The notes: a model not told the origin generated them from the sequence alone. Numbered from the stretch's first letter, positions 5,855 through 14,925 are shown. The stretch is DNA of 17,068 nucleotides from GCA-016700035 sp964646575 (GCA_964646575.1 CAZYFT010000015.1:1-17068); one strand, 5' to 3'. Translations and numbers: made by a program.

Positions 5855-7630
5855 TTATCCTCGCTTGATGAGATCCATAAATACACTCGAAGGAATAGAC
5901 ACTTTACCAATCTGTTTCATGCGGGCCTTACCTTTTTTCTGCTTTTGCAAGAGCTTTTTCTTACGACTTACGTCGCCACCGTATAATTTAGCCGTCACAT
6001 CCTTACGCAGCGCCTTAATAGTTTCGCGAGCAATAAATTTTGAGCCAATCGCTGCCTGCACCGCAACCTCAAAGTTCTGTCGAGGAATTAAGTCTTTGAG
6101 CTTTTCACACAATGCGCGGCCATAATTGTCGGCTTTGGAGCGCGCTACAATCGCACCTAACGAATCAACCCTTTCTCCGGCTAGCAGAATATCAATGCGC
6201 ACCAAGTCGCCAACTTGATACCGATCCCAGTCGTATGTAAGTGAAGCAAAACCAGAGGACTGGCTTTTTAGAGCATCATAAAAATCAGTAATTATTTCTG
6301 CCAGCGGCGCTTCAAAACCGACTACAGCACGTGTTTGATCGAGGTATTCCAATTTTGTTTGTTTGCCGCGAGCCTCTACAATCAACCCTAAAACTGCGCC
6401 GATATAATCTGATGGTGTGACAATTTCACCCTTCACCCATGGCTCAGCAATCGTGGCAATTTGCGACTGATCCGGCAAGGCGCTGGCTTGTTCTATCATC
6501 TCGGTCTCACCATTCGTGCGTTCAACCTCATAACTTACACTCGGACTGGTAACGATTAAATCTAGATCAAACTCGCGCTCAAGGCGTTCTTTGATAATCT
6601 CTAAATGTAGCAACCCCAAAAAACCAATGCGCACGCCAAATCCCAACGCTGCCGAGGTTTCTGAAGTGTACGATAAAGACGCATCATTGAGTGCAAGTTT
6701 TTCGAGGGAATCTTTAAGTTTAGGGTATTCTTCCTGGCTGGTAGGATAAAAACTCGCAAAGATGAGTGGCTGAACCTTTTTATATCCAGGTAGTGGCTCT
6801 TCGGCTTGACGCGCAGTAAGCGTCACCGTATCACCAACACGGGCGAATTGGACCGATTTAATGTTCGTAGTAATAAAGCCAATCTGACCAGGTTCTAACG
6901 TATCGTCTTCGACACGAGCCGGTGCAAGATGGCCAACTTCGAGCGCCAAAGATTCACTACCAGATTGCATTAAGGTAATTTCGGCATTCTTTGGGATCGA
7001 TCCACTCATTAACCGCACATACAAAATCACACCACGATAGCCATCAAAAACGGAATCAAAAATAAGTGCGCGGGTAGAGCCCTCATCGATTGCCGGTGCG
7101 GGTACTTCAGACACAATTCTATCAAGCAGTTCAGGCACACCCTCTCCAGTTTTTGCAGAAATCTTGCCGATACTCGCTGGATCGACGCCAAGTAGATTGC
7201 CAATTTCTTGTGCTACTCGCTCGGGTTCAGCTGCCGGAAGATCAATTTTATTCATGACAGGAATAATCGTGAGCCCGGCTTCAATCGCCATATATACGTT
7301 CGCAAGCGTCTGAGCCTGAATCCCCTGACTGGCATCAACCACTAAGATTGCCCCTTCCACAGCTTCAAGCGAGCGGCTTACTTCATAACTAAAATCCACA
7401 TGCCCTGGCGTATCAATTAAGTTAAGTTCATGATCCTTCCACTGCATGCGGGCCGGCTGAAGCTTAATGGTAATTCCCTTCTCACGCTCCAGCTCCATGG
7501 TATCTAAAAGCTGCGCCTTCATATCACGCGCCGAAACAGCGCCGGTAATCTCTAAAAGACGATCGGCTAATGTCGATTTTCCATGATCAATATGAGCAAT
7601 AATACAAAAATTTCGAATGTTGGCTGTCAA
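5855..7630 (-). CDS. lepA: Elongation factor 4 (LepA), translation GTPase
   Basis: LepA/EF4 is a ribosome-binding GTPase related to EF-G and linked to initiation or back-translocation. At 591 aa it has the usual length. Motifs seen are G1 AHIDHGKST (12-20), G2 within EREKGITI (48-55), G3 DTPGHVDF (73-80, with catalytic-type His77) and G4 NKID (127-130). The C-terminal EF4 domain ends with GKVSIPSSVFMDLIKRG, typical of the family. The start codon is TTG; the conserved N-terminus begins straight after it and no ATG is available. An AGGGGA Shine-Dalgarno overlaps the murJ stop about 5 nt upstream. The 9-nt spacing indicates co-transcription with murJ. Confidence 0.97.
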   Translation of the reverse strand: MTANIRNFCIIAHIDHGKSTLADRLLEITGAVSARDMKAQLLDTMELEREKGITIKLQPARMQWKDHELNLIDTPGHVDFSYEVSRSLEAVEGAILVVDASQGIQAQTLANVYMAIEAGLTIIPVMNKIDLPAAEPERVAQEIGNLLGVDPASIGKISAKTGEGVPELLDRIVSEVPAPAIDEGSTRALIFDSVFDGYRGVILYVRLMSGSIPKNAEITLMQSGSESLALEVGHLAPARVEDDTLEPGQIGFITTNIKSVQFARVGDTVTLTARQAEEPLPGYKKVQPLIFASFYPTSQEEYPKLKDSLEKLALNDASLSYTSETSAALGFGVRIGFLGLLHLEIIKERLEREFDLDLIVTSPSVSYEVERTNGETEMIEQASALPDQSQIATIAEPWVKGEIVTPSDYIGAVLGLIVEARGKQTKLEYLDQTRAVVGFEAPLAEIITDFYDALKSQSSGFASLTYDWDRYQVGDLVRIDILLAGERVDSLGAIVARSKADNYGRALCEKLKDLIPRQNFEVAVQAAIGSKFIARETIKALRKDVTAKLYGGDVSRKKKLLQKQKKGKARMKQIGKVSIPSSVFMDLIKRG

Positions 7631-7639
7631 AAGTTTCCC

Positions 7640-9247
7640 CTAAGCTCCGATGTGCTTCCTGAGTCGCTTGCGATAACGCGATTTCACAAGACGCAGTACC
7701 ATATCGGCTTCTTTTACTCGTAAGAGTTTAGCACCAATGAAGTACACAATGCCACCTACGGTACAGATAAGCGCAAATTTCGGCCCCAGAGTGCGCCAAC
7801 CAACATCGCCGCGCAGCAACGGAAACAAGGATACAATCATCATATACATCACAGAAGCCATGGCCAGCGTTGCAATGGCAATCCGAATACCAGCCCGGGC
7901 AATACTTTTACCTCCATACGGACCAATCTTACGGCGCAATAAGAACATTAAAATAAACAGCTCGATAATAGTCACTAGAGATAGCGCCATCGCCAGGCCT
8001 GGGGTGCCAAACATTTTGGCAAATAAGTAGCTCAGCGGGATATTCATAAAGAGAGTAAAAATGCTCGTAAAGAGTGGCGTGCGCGTATCCTCCAATGCAT
8101 AGAAGATTCTCGCAACTACAAAGAACAAGCTTTGGGCAACGATCACTCCTGCAAACCATCCAAGCGTATCTGCCGTGGTTTGGTCACCAAAGCCCAGGAG
8201 CAAACGAACAATGTAGCCCCGCAACACCACGGTGATGGCCATAGATGGGATGACGAGGAACAACACCAGCGAGAGAGTGCGCACGATCTCATGTGGCAGC
8301 TTGTGCTTGTCTTTGGATTTCGATGCGCGAATCAAAGTTGGAAATACCGCAGTAGCAATTGCACCACCAAATAATCCAAGCGGAACATTTTTCAGGTTGT
8401 TCGCAAAGTAGTAGCTCGAGAGTGAACCTGCTGCAAGCTGAGAGCCAATCGCTGTTTCAACAATTGTATTGATCTGCTCAATCCCAAGGTCTAACGAGCG
8501 CGGAATCATAAGTTTTAGCACGCGAATTACCGATGGATGCCAGAATTTAATACTCAGACTATACCGAAAACCTAAGCCCACCAGCCCAAATGACTGCATC
8601 AATGCCTGCAGCGCAGTGCCAGCTACAACGCCCCAGGCCACACCATAAATTGGCTGAGCAAATAGCGGCTCCAAGAACAAGATCCCAAAAATAATTCCTA
8701 TGTTATAAAACACACTGGCAAGCGCAAAAAGCACAAAGCGCTGAAAAGCCTGCTGAATAGCTCCGAAGATAGCCGAAATTGCAAAGAACAGTGGCGTAAT
8801 CAACAAAATACGCGTGAGATTCACCGTAAGCTGCATGCGCTCAGCATCAAATCCTGGAGCAATAATCTTAACCAATGGCTCAGCGAATATGAATGAGAAT
8901 ATACCGAAAAATGCTGTTACAAGCACCAGAAGATTGAGGAGTGTACTGGCTACTTCCCAGGCTTCATCTACTTTTTTACGCTCTAAGAAACCAACAAACA
9001 CCGGGATAAAGGCAACTGCAAAAGCACCCGAGACCAAGAGTGTAAAGAGCAAATCAGGAATGCGAAAAGCCGCAGCATAGGCATCTGCCTGTGGGGAAAG
9101 TCCAAAGTTGGATGCCAAGAGTCGATCACGTACAAGCCCGAGCAAACGACTCAATAAATATGAAAGAGATATTAAAAGCGCCGCCATCGAGATGGATCGT
9201 TTTTTATTAATTCGGGAAAGGATTGTTCGAACTGAGCGCTTCATCAT
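7640..9247 (-). CDS. murJ: Lipid II flippase MurJ (MviN family)
   Basis: MurJ moves lipid-linked peptidoglycan precursors across the membrane. The 535-aa protein is almost entirely hydrophobic helices, consistent with the 14-helix MOP-superfamily fold. The N-terminal signature SRLLGLVRDRLLASNFG (33-49), then DAYAAAFRIPDLLFTLLVSGAFAVAFIPVF, is diagnostic of MurJ/MviN. The C-terminus is basic and ends just after the last helix. Two adjacent ATG codons open the gene (9247 and 9244) with no clear Shine-Dalgarno. The 123-nt spacer from ftsH contains a large hairpin, so translation or mRNA stability may be controlled there. lepA follows after 9 nt. Confidence 0.96.
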   Translation of the reverse strand: MMKRSVRTILSRINKKRSISMAALLISLSYLLSRLLGLVRDRLLASNFGLSPQADAYAAAFRIPDLLFTLLVSGAFAVAFIPVFVGFLERKKVDEAWEVASTLLNLLVLVTAFFGIFSFIFAEPLVKIIAPGFDAERMQLTVNLTRILLITPLFFAISAIFGAIQQAFQRFVLFALASVFYNIGIIFGILFLEPLFAQPIYGVAWGVVAGTALQALMQSFGLVGLGFRYSLSIKFWHPSVIRVLKLMIPRSLDLGIEQINTIVETAIGSQLAAGSLSSYYFANNLKNVPLGLFGGAIATAVFPTLIRASKSKDKHKLPHEIVRTLSLVLFLVIPSMAITVVLRGYIVRLLLGFGDQTTADTLGWFAGVIVAQSLFFVVARIFYALEDTRTPLFTSIFTLFMNIPLSYLFAKMFGTPGLAMALSLVTIIELFILMFLLRRKIGPYGGKSIARAGIRIAIATLAMASVMYMMIVSLFPLLRGDVGWRTLGPKFALICTVGGIVYFIGAKLLRVKEADMVLRLVKSRYRKRLRKHIGA

Positions 9248-9260
9248 AATTTTTTGGGAT

Positions 9261-9357
9261 AGGGCTCACGAAAAGAAATTGGCTCCGAGCCTTCGCATGT
9301 TTATTCTGTAAACATCTGCGAGCCATCGGGAGCCAACCTCACTTTTCTTGAAAGCCT
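9261..9357 (-). other. Large imperfect hairpin in the ftsH-murJ spacer
   Basis: Nested complementary arms share one centre. TGTTTA/TAAACA (9298-9303 with 9309-9314) closes a 5-nt loop. CGCA/TGCG (9294-9297 with 9317-9320) follows after a 2-nt bulge. TTGGCTCC/GGAGCCAA (9279-9286 with 9329-9336) is a perfect 8-bp stem. GAAAAG/CTTTTC (9270-9275 with 9342-9347) and GGCT/AGCC (9263-9266 with 9353-9356) extend the base. This is about 28 pairs over 97 nt. No U-run follows on the minus strand, so it is not an intrinsic terminator. It may be an mRNA processing or stability element, or a repeat copy. Confidence 0.65.
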
Positions 9358-9370
9358 AAAACTCTGGTTT

Positions 9371-11218
9371 CTATTTTACCGGTTTTTTAGCTTTTGCGGG
9401 AGACTTTTTTTCTTTATCTACCGATTCGAACAAAGCTTCGAACTCTTTGCCTTCGATTGTCTCTTCTTTGATGAGCTTTTCGGCAATCTGATCTAGCTTA
9501 GCGCGATGGCGAATGATAGTCTCTTCTGCCCGCTTCGTTGCCCCACTGATAATTTTTGCAACTTCCTCGTCAATCTTGTCCTGAGTTTGCTCAGAGTAAT
9601 TACGCCCCTCAGCAAAGGATCGACCCAGAAATACAGAGCCTTCGCTTGAACCGAACACCTGGTTCGTCAACTCTCGACCCATGCCAAATTCGGTAATCAT
9701 GCGACGAGCCAGCCCATTGGCGTGCTTCAAATCGCTTTCGGCTCCAGTTGTTATATCTCCAAAGACAATTTTTTCAGCCATACGCCCACCAAGGCTCATA
9801 GCGATATCGTCTAAGAAGTCAGAAACCGAATGCAAATGCTTGTCTTCCAGTGGCAAGCTCCAAGTTACACCGCCGGCCATACCGCGCGAAACGATTGAAA
9901 CCTTATGAACTGGGTTGCAATTTTCCAAAAGATGCGACAGCAAAGCATGTCCAGCTTCGTGATAGGCAGTAATTTTCTTTTCTTTATCATTTAAGACATG
10001 GCTCTTACGCTCTGGACCAAGAGCAACCTTCTCAACTGCTTCGTGAAAATCAGCCTGACCAATCTTCTTTTTATCACGACGAGCAGCATATATCGCAGCT
10101 TCGTTAGCAATATTCGCCAGATCTGCGCCAGACACACCTGGTGTCTTACGAGCAATTTCAGCGAGATCGATGTCTTTATCAAGCGGCTTCTTCTTTACAT
10201 GTACGCCGAGAATTTCTTCGCGCTGCTTCATGTCTGGAACATCGATGGTAACGCGACGATCAAAACGGCCAGGTCGCAAAAGTGCTGGATCCAAAACATC
10301 AGGGCGGTTTGTAGCCGCCATCACAATTACATTGGTGCCTTGCTCAAAGCCGTCCATCTCAACCAAGATTTGATTCAGGGTTTGCTCACGCTCATCGTGT
10401 CCGCCACCAAGTCCGGTTCCACGCTGACGGCCCACAGCATCAATTTCATCGATAAATACGATACATGGTGAATTCTTTTTAGCGCGAGCAAACAAATCAC
10501 GCACACGACTGGCACCAACGCCAACGAACATTTCTACAAATTCAGAGCCTGAGATAGAAAAGAATGGCACACCGGCTTCTCCGGCGACTGCCCGAGCCAT
10601 CAAGGTTTTACCTGTACCGGGAGAACCGAAAAGCAATACGCCCTTTGGAATCTTTGCACCCAGAGCTTCAAACTTTCGTGGATACTTCAAAAACTCAACA
10701 ATTTCCTGCAACTCTTGCTTAGCTTCAACCGCTCCAGCTACATCGCTAAAGGTTACTTTCTGCGTTTCGCCGCCTGCAACACGAGCCTTAGAGCGCCCGA
10801 AGCTCATTGCGGCGTTATTCTGCCCCTGAGCTTGGCGCATAATAAAGTAGAAGAAGCCAATAATGAACACTACTGGCAAGAATGCGAACAACGCATCTAT
10901 CCATTTACTTGATCCGTCATCTGGATTTTGCGGATCAACTTTTACTTTGGAGTAATCAACGCCGTAGTCGGTCAGCATCGCATTCGCTTCCATAAAAGCT
11001 TCCTGTTTCTGGCCGTCTTTCAAAGTGATCTGCAGCTGCTGACCATTTACCTTAATGGATTCAACATTGTCTTTCTTGGTTTCTTCAAGCAAACGAGATA
11101 AAGAAACTGACTGTGGCTTTTCTTGTGTCTGATTATTCAGAACGAGAAGGCCAACTAAAACTATTACGCCTACTATGACGTATATCAAATTACGTGGGAT
11201 TTTTTTCACCATACTCAC
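9371..11218 (-). CDS. ftsH: ATP-dependent zinc metalloprotease FtsH
   Basis: FtsH is a hexameric membrane-bound AAA+ protease that degrades misfolded membrane proteins and regulators. The 615-aa protein has a first membrane helix (about 9-27), an extracytoplasmic domain, and a second helix (about 107-127). Walker A is GSPGTGKT (198-205), Walker B IVFIDE (253-258), and the second region of homology includes NRPDVLDPALLRPGRFDRR (304-322). The zinc site is HEAGH (420-424) with third ligand D496 in TGAESDLKHA. The outermost start is GTG 11218; ATG 11212 two codons later has a GAAGG Shine-Dalgarno about 9 nt upstream and may be the true start. It begins 10 nt after tilS, suggesting one transcript. 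Confidence 0.97.
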   Translation of the reverse strand: MSMVKKIPRNLIYVIVGVIVLVGLLVLNNQTQEKPQSVSLSRLLEETKKDNVESIKVNGQQLQITLKDGQKQEAFMEANAMLTDYGVDYSKVKVDPQNPDDGSSKWIDALFAFLPVVFIIGFFYFIMRQAQGQNNAAMSFGRSKARVAGGETQKVTFSDVAGAVEAKQELQEIVEFLKYPRKFEALGAKIPKGVLLFGSPGTGKTLMARAVAGEAGVPFFSISGSEFVEMFVGVGASRVRDLFARAKKNSPCIVFIDEIDAVGRQRGTGLGGGHDEREQTLNQILVEMDGFEQGTNVIVMAATNRPDVLDPALLRPGRFDRRVTIDVPDMKQREEILGVHVKKKPLDKDIDLAEIARKTPGVSGADLANIANEAAIYAARRDKKKIGQADFHEAVEKVALGPERKSHVLNDKEKKITAYHEAGHALLSHLLENCNPVHKVSIVSRGMAGGVTWSLPLEDKHLHSVSDFLDDIAMSLGGRMAEKIVFGDITTGAESDLKHANGLARRMITEFGMGRELTNQVFGSSEGSVFLGRSFAEGRNYSEQTQDKIDEEVAKIISGATKRAEETIIRHRAKLDQIAEKLIKEETIEGKEFEALFESVDKEKKSPAKAKKPVK

Positions 11219-11228
11219 CTACCTTCTT

Positions 11229-12563
11229 CTATGCCACTTTCACAGCCAGCGTATGTGCCGGCGCATCTACACCGCTCGGAACAAAGTGGCGATTCTGTGC
11301 AAGTCGCGGAACGAGCACCACTTCATTCTTTTCGGAAACAACAATGGGCCATGTTAACCGGTCGCTTCGAGGGATTTTTCTATCAACAAAAATGTCCTGA
11401 ATTTTCTTTGTTCCCTGCATGCCAATTGGCGCAATGCGATCACCAGCCTGCCAAGTACGCACATAATATGTACGAGGCTCAAGTAGATGAGTTGCCAAAT
11501 GGGTTGATTCATCTACGCTAGCTGGATGAAGTTCTAGTTGAAATTTACCAAAACGCAGCGGCTGGGATAAGAAAATTTGCTGTGTCTCATCAGGTGCAAC
11601 ACTCTCTGGCGTTGCCGAACGCAAGACGAACTTCACTCTATCATATTCGCGGGCTAGCAGCAACCCAGGCAATGTCTCAGAAAAACTACCGGATCCTGCG
11701 CTCGCAAACCATTTTAGTGCTGCATCCAAATTTCTTTGCGTCACGCTTCTGCCAGATGTAAGCTTGCGTGCCATATGAGCCAAAAGGTTCAGCTGCACAA
11801 GCGGTGACAGCCGCAAAAACTTCGCACGTTCAAGCTCATAACCCCCACTAATTTCATCACTTATTTCTGAGAGTAAATGATCCAGTTTACGGTCGATGCG
11901 CGAGTTAATACCCTCCAAATGATCCACCCAACCGGACAAGTTGTTGTGATAATGTGGATCTTGAGTTGGTGCAAAATGCATGAGTTCATGTCGGATAAGA
12001 TTTCGAGTAAATGCGCGATCATTGTTGGTTTCATCTTCTCGCCACTGCAAATCGCGTAGCGCAGCGTAAGTTATAATATCGCCCCTACCAAAGCCAATCA
12101 GTGGACGCACCACTACATCGCGCTCTCGACCAAGGCTCGCCAGACCAACTCGATCGGCCCCGCGAATAGTATGCCAAATTGCGGTTTCTAGGCGGTCATT
12201 TTTATGATGAGCGGTAACAATCTTATTGGCACCGGACTCCTGCCTCACCTCCTCAAGCCAGCTATACCGAGCTTGGCGCAATTCGGCTTCCGACTGCATG
12301 CTTCGCGGGAGCACCCCAAGCAAATATTTGTATCCATAACTATCGGCCAGACTCCCTACAAAAGCAGCATCTTCAGAGGAGCTCGTCCGTTGGGCATGAT
12401 CCAGATGCGCAACAATTAATTTCCAGCCCCATTTTTCTTGCAATCGATTGAGTAAGTCCAGCAATACAACTGAGTCTCGGCCACCGGAAACCGCCACGAT
12501 ATACGTACCGTGTTCTGGCAGGAGTGGCTCCTGCATAAGTGTTTCGTCAAGACGCTTGAGCAT
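11229..12563 (-). CDS. tilS: tRNA(Ile)-lysidine synthase TilS
   Basis: TilS converts C34 of the CAU-anticodon isoleucine tRNA to lysidine, so that it reads AUA instead of AUG. The 444-aa protein opens with the ATP pyrophosphatase loop SGGRDS (26-31) and AHLDHAQR. It has the family segment HHKNDRLET, where the usual second motif HxxDDxxET is altered to HKNDRLET, then RGADRVGLASL and DETNNDRAFTRNLIRHELM, typical of TilS catalytic cores. The C-terminal tRNA-binding domain is recognisable in RTWQAGDRIAPIG and KIQDIFVDRKIPRSDR. The gene has its own -10 box only 8 nt before ATG and no Shine-Dalgarno, so the mRNA may be leaderless. ftsH follows after 10 nt, a neighbour also common in other bacteria. 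Confidence 0.95.
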   Translation of the reverse strand: MLKRLDETLMQEPLLPEHGTYIVAVSGGRDSVVLLDLLNRLQEKWGWKLIVAHLDHAQRTSSSEDAAFVGSLADSYGYKYLLGVLPRSMQSEAELRQARYSWLEEVRQESGANKIVTAHHKNDRLETAIWHTIRGADRVGLASLGRERDVVVRPLIGFGRGDIITYAALRDLQWREDETNNDRAFTRNLIRHELMHFAPTQDPHYHNNLSGWVDHLEGINSRIDRKLDHLLSEISDEISGGYELERAKFLRLSPLVQLNLLAHMARKLTSGRSVTQRNLDAALKWFASAGSGSFSETLPGLLLAREYDRVKFVLRSATPESVAPDETQQIFLSQPLRFGKFQLELHPASVDESTHLATHLLEPRTYYVRTWQAGDRIAPIGMQGTKKIQDIFVDRKIPRSDRLTWPIVVSEKNEVVLVPRLAQNRHFVPSGVDAPAHTLAVKVA

Positions 12564-12571
12564 ATGCTTCT

Positions 12572-12600
12572 ATTGTAGATGACTTGTGACTAGATAGCAC
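12572..12600 (-). promoter_or_regulatory. Candidate promoter of tilS-ftsH-murJ-lepA
   Basis: The minus strand has TACAAT (12577-12572; 5 of 6 matches to the -10 consensus) preceded after 17 nt by a weak -35 GTGCTA (12600-12595). The predicted start is about 12565, two bases before the ATG. The whole element fits in the 37 nt between the surface-protein stop and tilS. Confidence 0.45.
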
Positions 12601-14223
12601 CTATCGTGAGTTTAGTTGGTTGCGACGTGAATAGACATAGCCCCCCAATAGAGTAAGGCCAAATACGCCAACAATCCATGTCAAAACACTGTCTCCTGTA
12701 TCCGCCAAACTTGCGGTTGTTGCAAGACCAACAGGATCCACTATTACACCATTAGCCTCCCCGTCATCATCCAAATCGCCACCATCAGTAATGGAGTAAG
12801 TAGTCACCAGTGCCTGAGAAGACCCAATGGTTTGCGAAACAATTGTTGAGCCTGAAACATCCGTGTAAGTCTCAGTGTTCGGGTTATATTTCCGCAAGAC
12901 ATAGCTTGTTGGTTGATCTTCAACAAAAACGTATTTAGTTACCGTGACAGTATCTCCACGTGAACAATTAAGGCTAAAATCAACAAGGCCGTACGGATAT
13001 ACTTTTCCGGCATCACCGCGCGCAAGCGCTGAAACATCAACCGAGGCGACTGTACCGTTTTCAGAGCATCCTTGTGTCACCAAGGTCTCATACACGCCAG
13101 TTGAGTCTATTTCAAAACTTGTAACTGTCGGTTGTAAGCGATCTGCCGTACCATCACTGTTGGCATCTCCATCATTAGGTGCCGCATCTTCAACTACATC
13201 TGCAGCGCCATCACTATCAAAGTCTGCTGCGGAACCAATAGAAATATTACGTGAAAATTCCGAGGTAGAACCAAAACCCGAAGCAGTATTGGAATCTACT
13301 GCGGTATTAGTAGAGCTTAAAGCCTTGTTGCTATAGTCACCACTAACAGTGATAGTGGTTGTCTTATTCGCTCCCGGAGACACCGTATCAGAACCCAAAT
13401 AAGTCTCACCCGGACCATAGCCGAAAATAGAAGATTCATCATTCGCAAAAAACTCTACTCGATACTGATTAGCTGGCTCTTCGGCATCGTCGGCTTCCAG
13501 GTCATAAGTAATTGTTAGTTGATTTCCAATTTGTTGAGCAGTTTTTAAAACAGGAGTATTTATAAGTCCATTAGGACCGGCGTCTGCATCAGAGGCATCA
13601 TTAACTGTAGGGCCTCGATCTGCAAACTGATCAGGGACAAAATTGCCATCGGTGTCAGTAAAATTCGAAATATCGATTCCCAAATTTGTACTGCCAATGC
13701 CTAAAAGTGCAAATGGAGTGATGGATTTTATACTGTTGCGCAATGCGGCAATTTTACTAGGAATAATCGTATAGGGTATCAAAGGAATATCCATGCTCGC
13801 GATCTCTATACCAGAACCTCTCACTCCAGCAATAAGATTACCCTCACCACTATTTACACCACCAATAATACTATTTGACCCAGCGGTCGCCGTAACACCC
13901 ATACCGTTTGTGATAGCATCACTCACCACGCCATCATAACGAGCTCCAATAATATTGCCTTGAACTACATTGTCTGGACTCGAAATAATCATATTTGCTG
14001 AATTGCCAGATATGATATTTTGCTTCGCACTTGTTGGACCACCAACCGTATTGCCCCCCGTATTTATTACATTAACCCCCATCGAGAACGGAGCATTCAG
14101 ACCATTGGCATCTGCAGCTTCCGGCGTAAGATCGGTACCCCATCTTTTGCAAGGCCAATATAGTTTCCATATATTTCCGCGGTACCCATAACCGCAAGCG
14201 CAGCGGCCTGCCCAATCGAACAC
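12601..14223 (-). CDS. Beta-helix surface protein, 3' part (choice-of-anchor U-like domain, LADTG sorting signal)
   Basis: This frame continues the protein begun at 14867; the genuine coding part starts at about 14141, and the first 29 residues of the open frame are out-of-frame reading. Repeats such as QNIISGNSANMI and NVVQGNIIG continue the parallel beta-helix (to about residue 190 of this frame). Asp-rich, thrombospondin type 3-like calcium motifs follow (334-363, DFDSDGAADV and DANSDGTADR). A domain at about 366-500 resembles the choice-of-anchor U domain, ending DGEANGVIVDPVGLA. The C-terminus is a sorting signal: LADTG (506-510), a membrane helix (512-531), then YSRRNQ. LAXTG is the motif used by class E sortases, and such a sortase is encoded next door. 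Confidence 0.8.
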   Translation of the reverse strand: MFDWAGRCACGYGYRGNIWKLYWPCKRWGTDLTPEAADANGLNAPFSMGVNVINTGGNTVGGPTSAKQNIISGNSANMIISSPDNVVQGNIIGARYDGVVSDAITNGMGVTATAGSNSIIGGVNSGEGNLIAGVRGSGIEIASMDIPLIPYTIIPSKIAALRNSIKSITPFALLGIGSTNLGIDISNFTDTDGNFVPDQFADRGPTVNDASDADAGPNGLINTPVLKTAQQIGNQLTITYDLEADDAEEPANQYRVEFFANDESSIFGYGPGETYLGSDTVSPGANKTTTITVSGDYSNKALSSTNTAVDSNTASGFGSTSEFSRNISIGSAADFDSDGAADVVEDAAPNDGDANSDGTADRLQPTVTSFEIDSTGVYETLVTQGCSENGTVASVDVSALARGDAGKVYPYGLVDFSLNCSRGDTVTVTKYVFVEDQPTSYVLRKYNPNTETYTDVSGSTIVSQTIGSSQALVTTYSITDGGDLDDDGEANGVIVDPVGLATTASLADTGDSVLTWIVGVFGLTLLGGYVYSRRNQLNSR

Positions 14224-14867
14224 TCACTAGATAAAAGATTACGATCGGCACTATTAGTTCCCCCTACCAACACGCCCGTACCAGCAACAAAAACATTTGC
14301 GCAGTTCTTATCATATTCACCAGTTGTAAACCCATCAGCACGTACCCCTACATACGAGCCCTGCAAAATTGTGTCATTACCAACAAGGGCTAGCGTAGCC
14401 TTTGTGAAATTTGAGTCTGGAGCGGCGCCGTCGTATATTGATAGACCCTTCACAATCGAACCTTGGGCAACTACCCCAAGAATACCTTGAGACAACGTGG
14501 CATTGGTACCAGAAATTTCTATCTTAATGACAGAGTTAAGCGGGTTCGGACTAGCGGCAGTATTCTCGCTCGAGCCCGGCTGAGAATAGCCATTAATCGT
14601 AACTTTTTCGGTAACCAAAGGGAGATCAGAATTTATTGCAATGGTATGCACTTCGCTACCAGAGATATTAAACTCTATAACATCCATATCGGCCGCATTA
14701 GCATTAGAGTTCGCATCAGTAATTGCTTGGCGCAGAGAACCAGCTCCAGAATCATTTGTATTAGTAACAGAAAAGGTAGCTGGCGCAGCGTGGGCGCGTG
14801 ACGCCAGCAAAACCCCCGTGATAACAACCACTAACGAAACTAAAAATAAACGGCTCATAACTCTCAC
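14097..14867 (-). CDS. Beta-helix surface protein, 5' part (frameshifted)
   Basis: The 256-aa frame has a signal peptide (about residues 5-27, ending SRAHA). The mature start TFSVTNTNDSGAGSLRQAITDAN and the segment INGYSQPGSSENT belong to a known family of secreted right-handed parallel beta-helix proteins. Repeats around GNDTILQGSYVGV and AEIYGNYIGLAKDG are helix turns. After KDG the frame leaves the family and ends within 14 residues. The matching sequence continues in the -1 frame with TDLTPEAADANG, so this is one gene of about 755 aa interrupted at 14138-14141. The longest start is GTG 14867, with a GGTGAGG-type Shine-Dalgarno about 10 nt upstream; ATG 14858 is the alternative. It lies 58 nt after the sortase gene. 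Confidence 0.8.
   Translation of the reverse strand: MRVMSRLFLVSLVVVITGVLLASRAHAAPATFSVTNTNDSGAGSLRQAITDANSNANAADMDVIEFNISGSEVHTIAINSDLPLVTEKVTINGYSQPGSSENTAASPNPLNSVIKIEISGTNATLSQGILGVVAQGSIVKGLSIYDGAAPDSNFTKATLALVGNDTILQGSYVGVRADGFTTGEYDKNCANVFVAGTGVLVGGTNSADRNLLSSECSIGQAAALAVMGTAEIYGNYIGLAKDGVPILRRKLQMPMV
14138..14141 (-). other. Frameshift site joining the two surface-protein frames
   Basis: A run of four G on the minus strand. Reading AAA GAT GGG and slipping back one base gives GGT ACC GAT, which restores the family pattern KDGGTDLTPEA. One added G or two deleted G in the DNA would do the same. It could be a sequencing or assembly indel, a true inactivating mutation, or a slippage site; four G is short for phase variation. 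Confidence 0.75.
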
Positions 14868-14893
14868 GGGGAAAATACCTCACCTTCTAACTT

Positions 14894-14922
14894 ATTTTAA
14901 TCTAAAACATAAGAAGCATAAA
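14894..14922 (-). promoter_or_regulatory. Possible promoter of the surface-protein gene
   Basis: On the minus strand TTTATG (14922-14917), 17 nt, then TAAAAT (14899-14894; 5 of 6). The -35 is weak. It lies at the sortase stop codon and would give a leader of about 20 nt. The gene could instead be read from the sortase promoter. Confidence 0.3.
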
Positions 14923-14925
14923 GAG

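Noticed and set aside
9261..9357. Hairpin between ftsH and murJ as an intrinsic terminator
   Set aside because: On the minus strand the stem is followed by CCC and an A-run, not U, and on the plus strand there is no gene to terminate and no T-run directly after the stem.
14097..14141. Loss of frame explained by UGA recoding
   Set aside because: Reading through the TGA at the end of the 5' frame does not recover beta-helix sequence; only the -1 frame does, so the break is a frameshift rather than a recoded stop.
14141..14223. The first 29 residues of the 12601-14223 frame as a genuine N-terminus
   Set aside because: They are rich in Trp, Cys and Arg and unlike the beta-helix; the overlapping frame of the 14867 gene carries the family sequence across this stretch.
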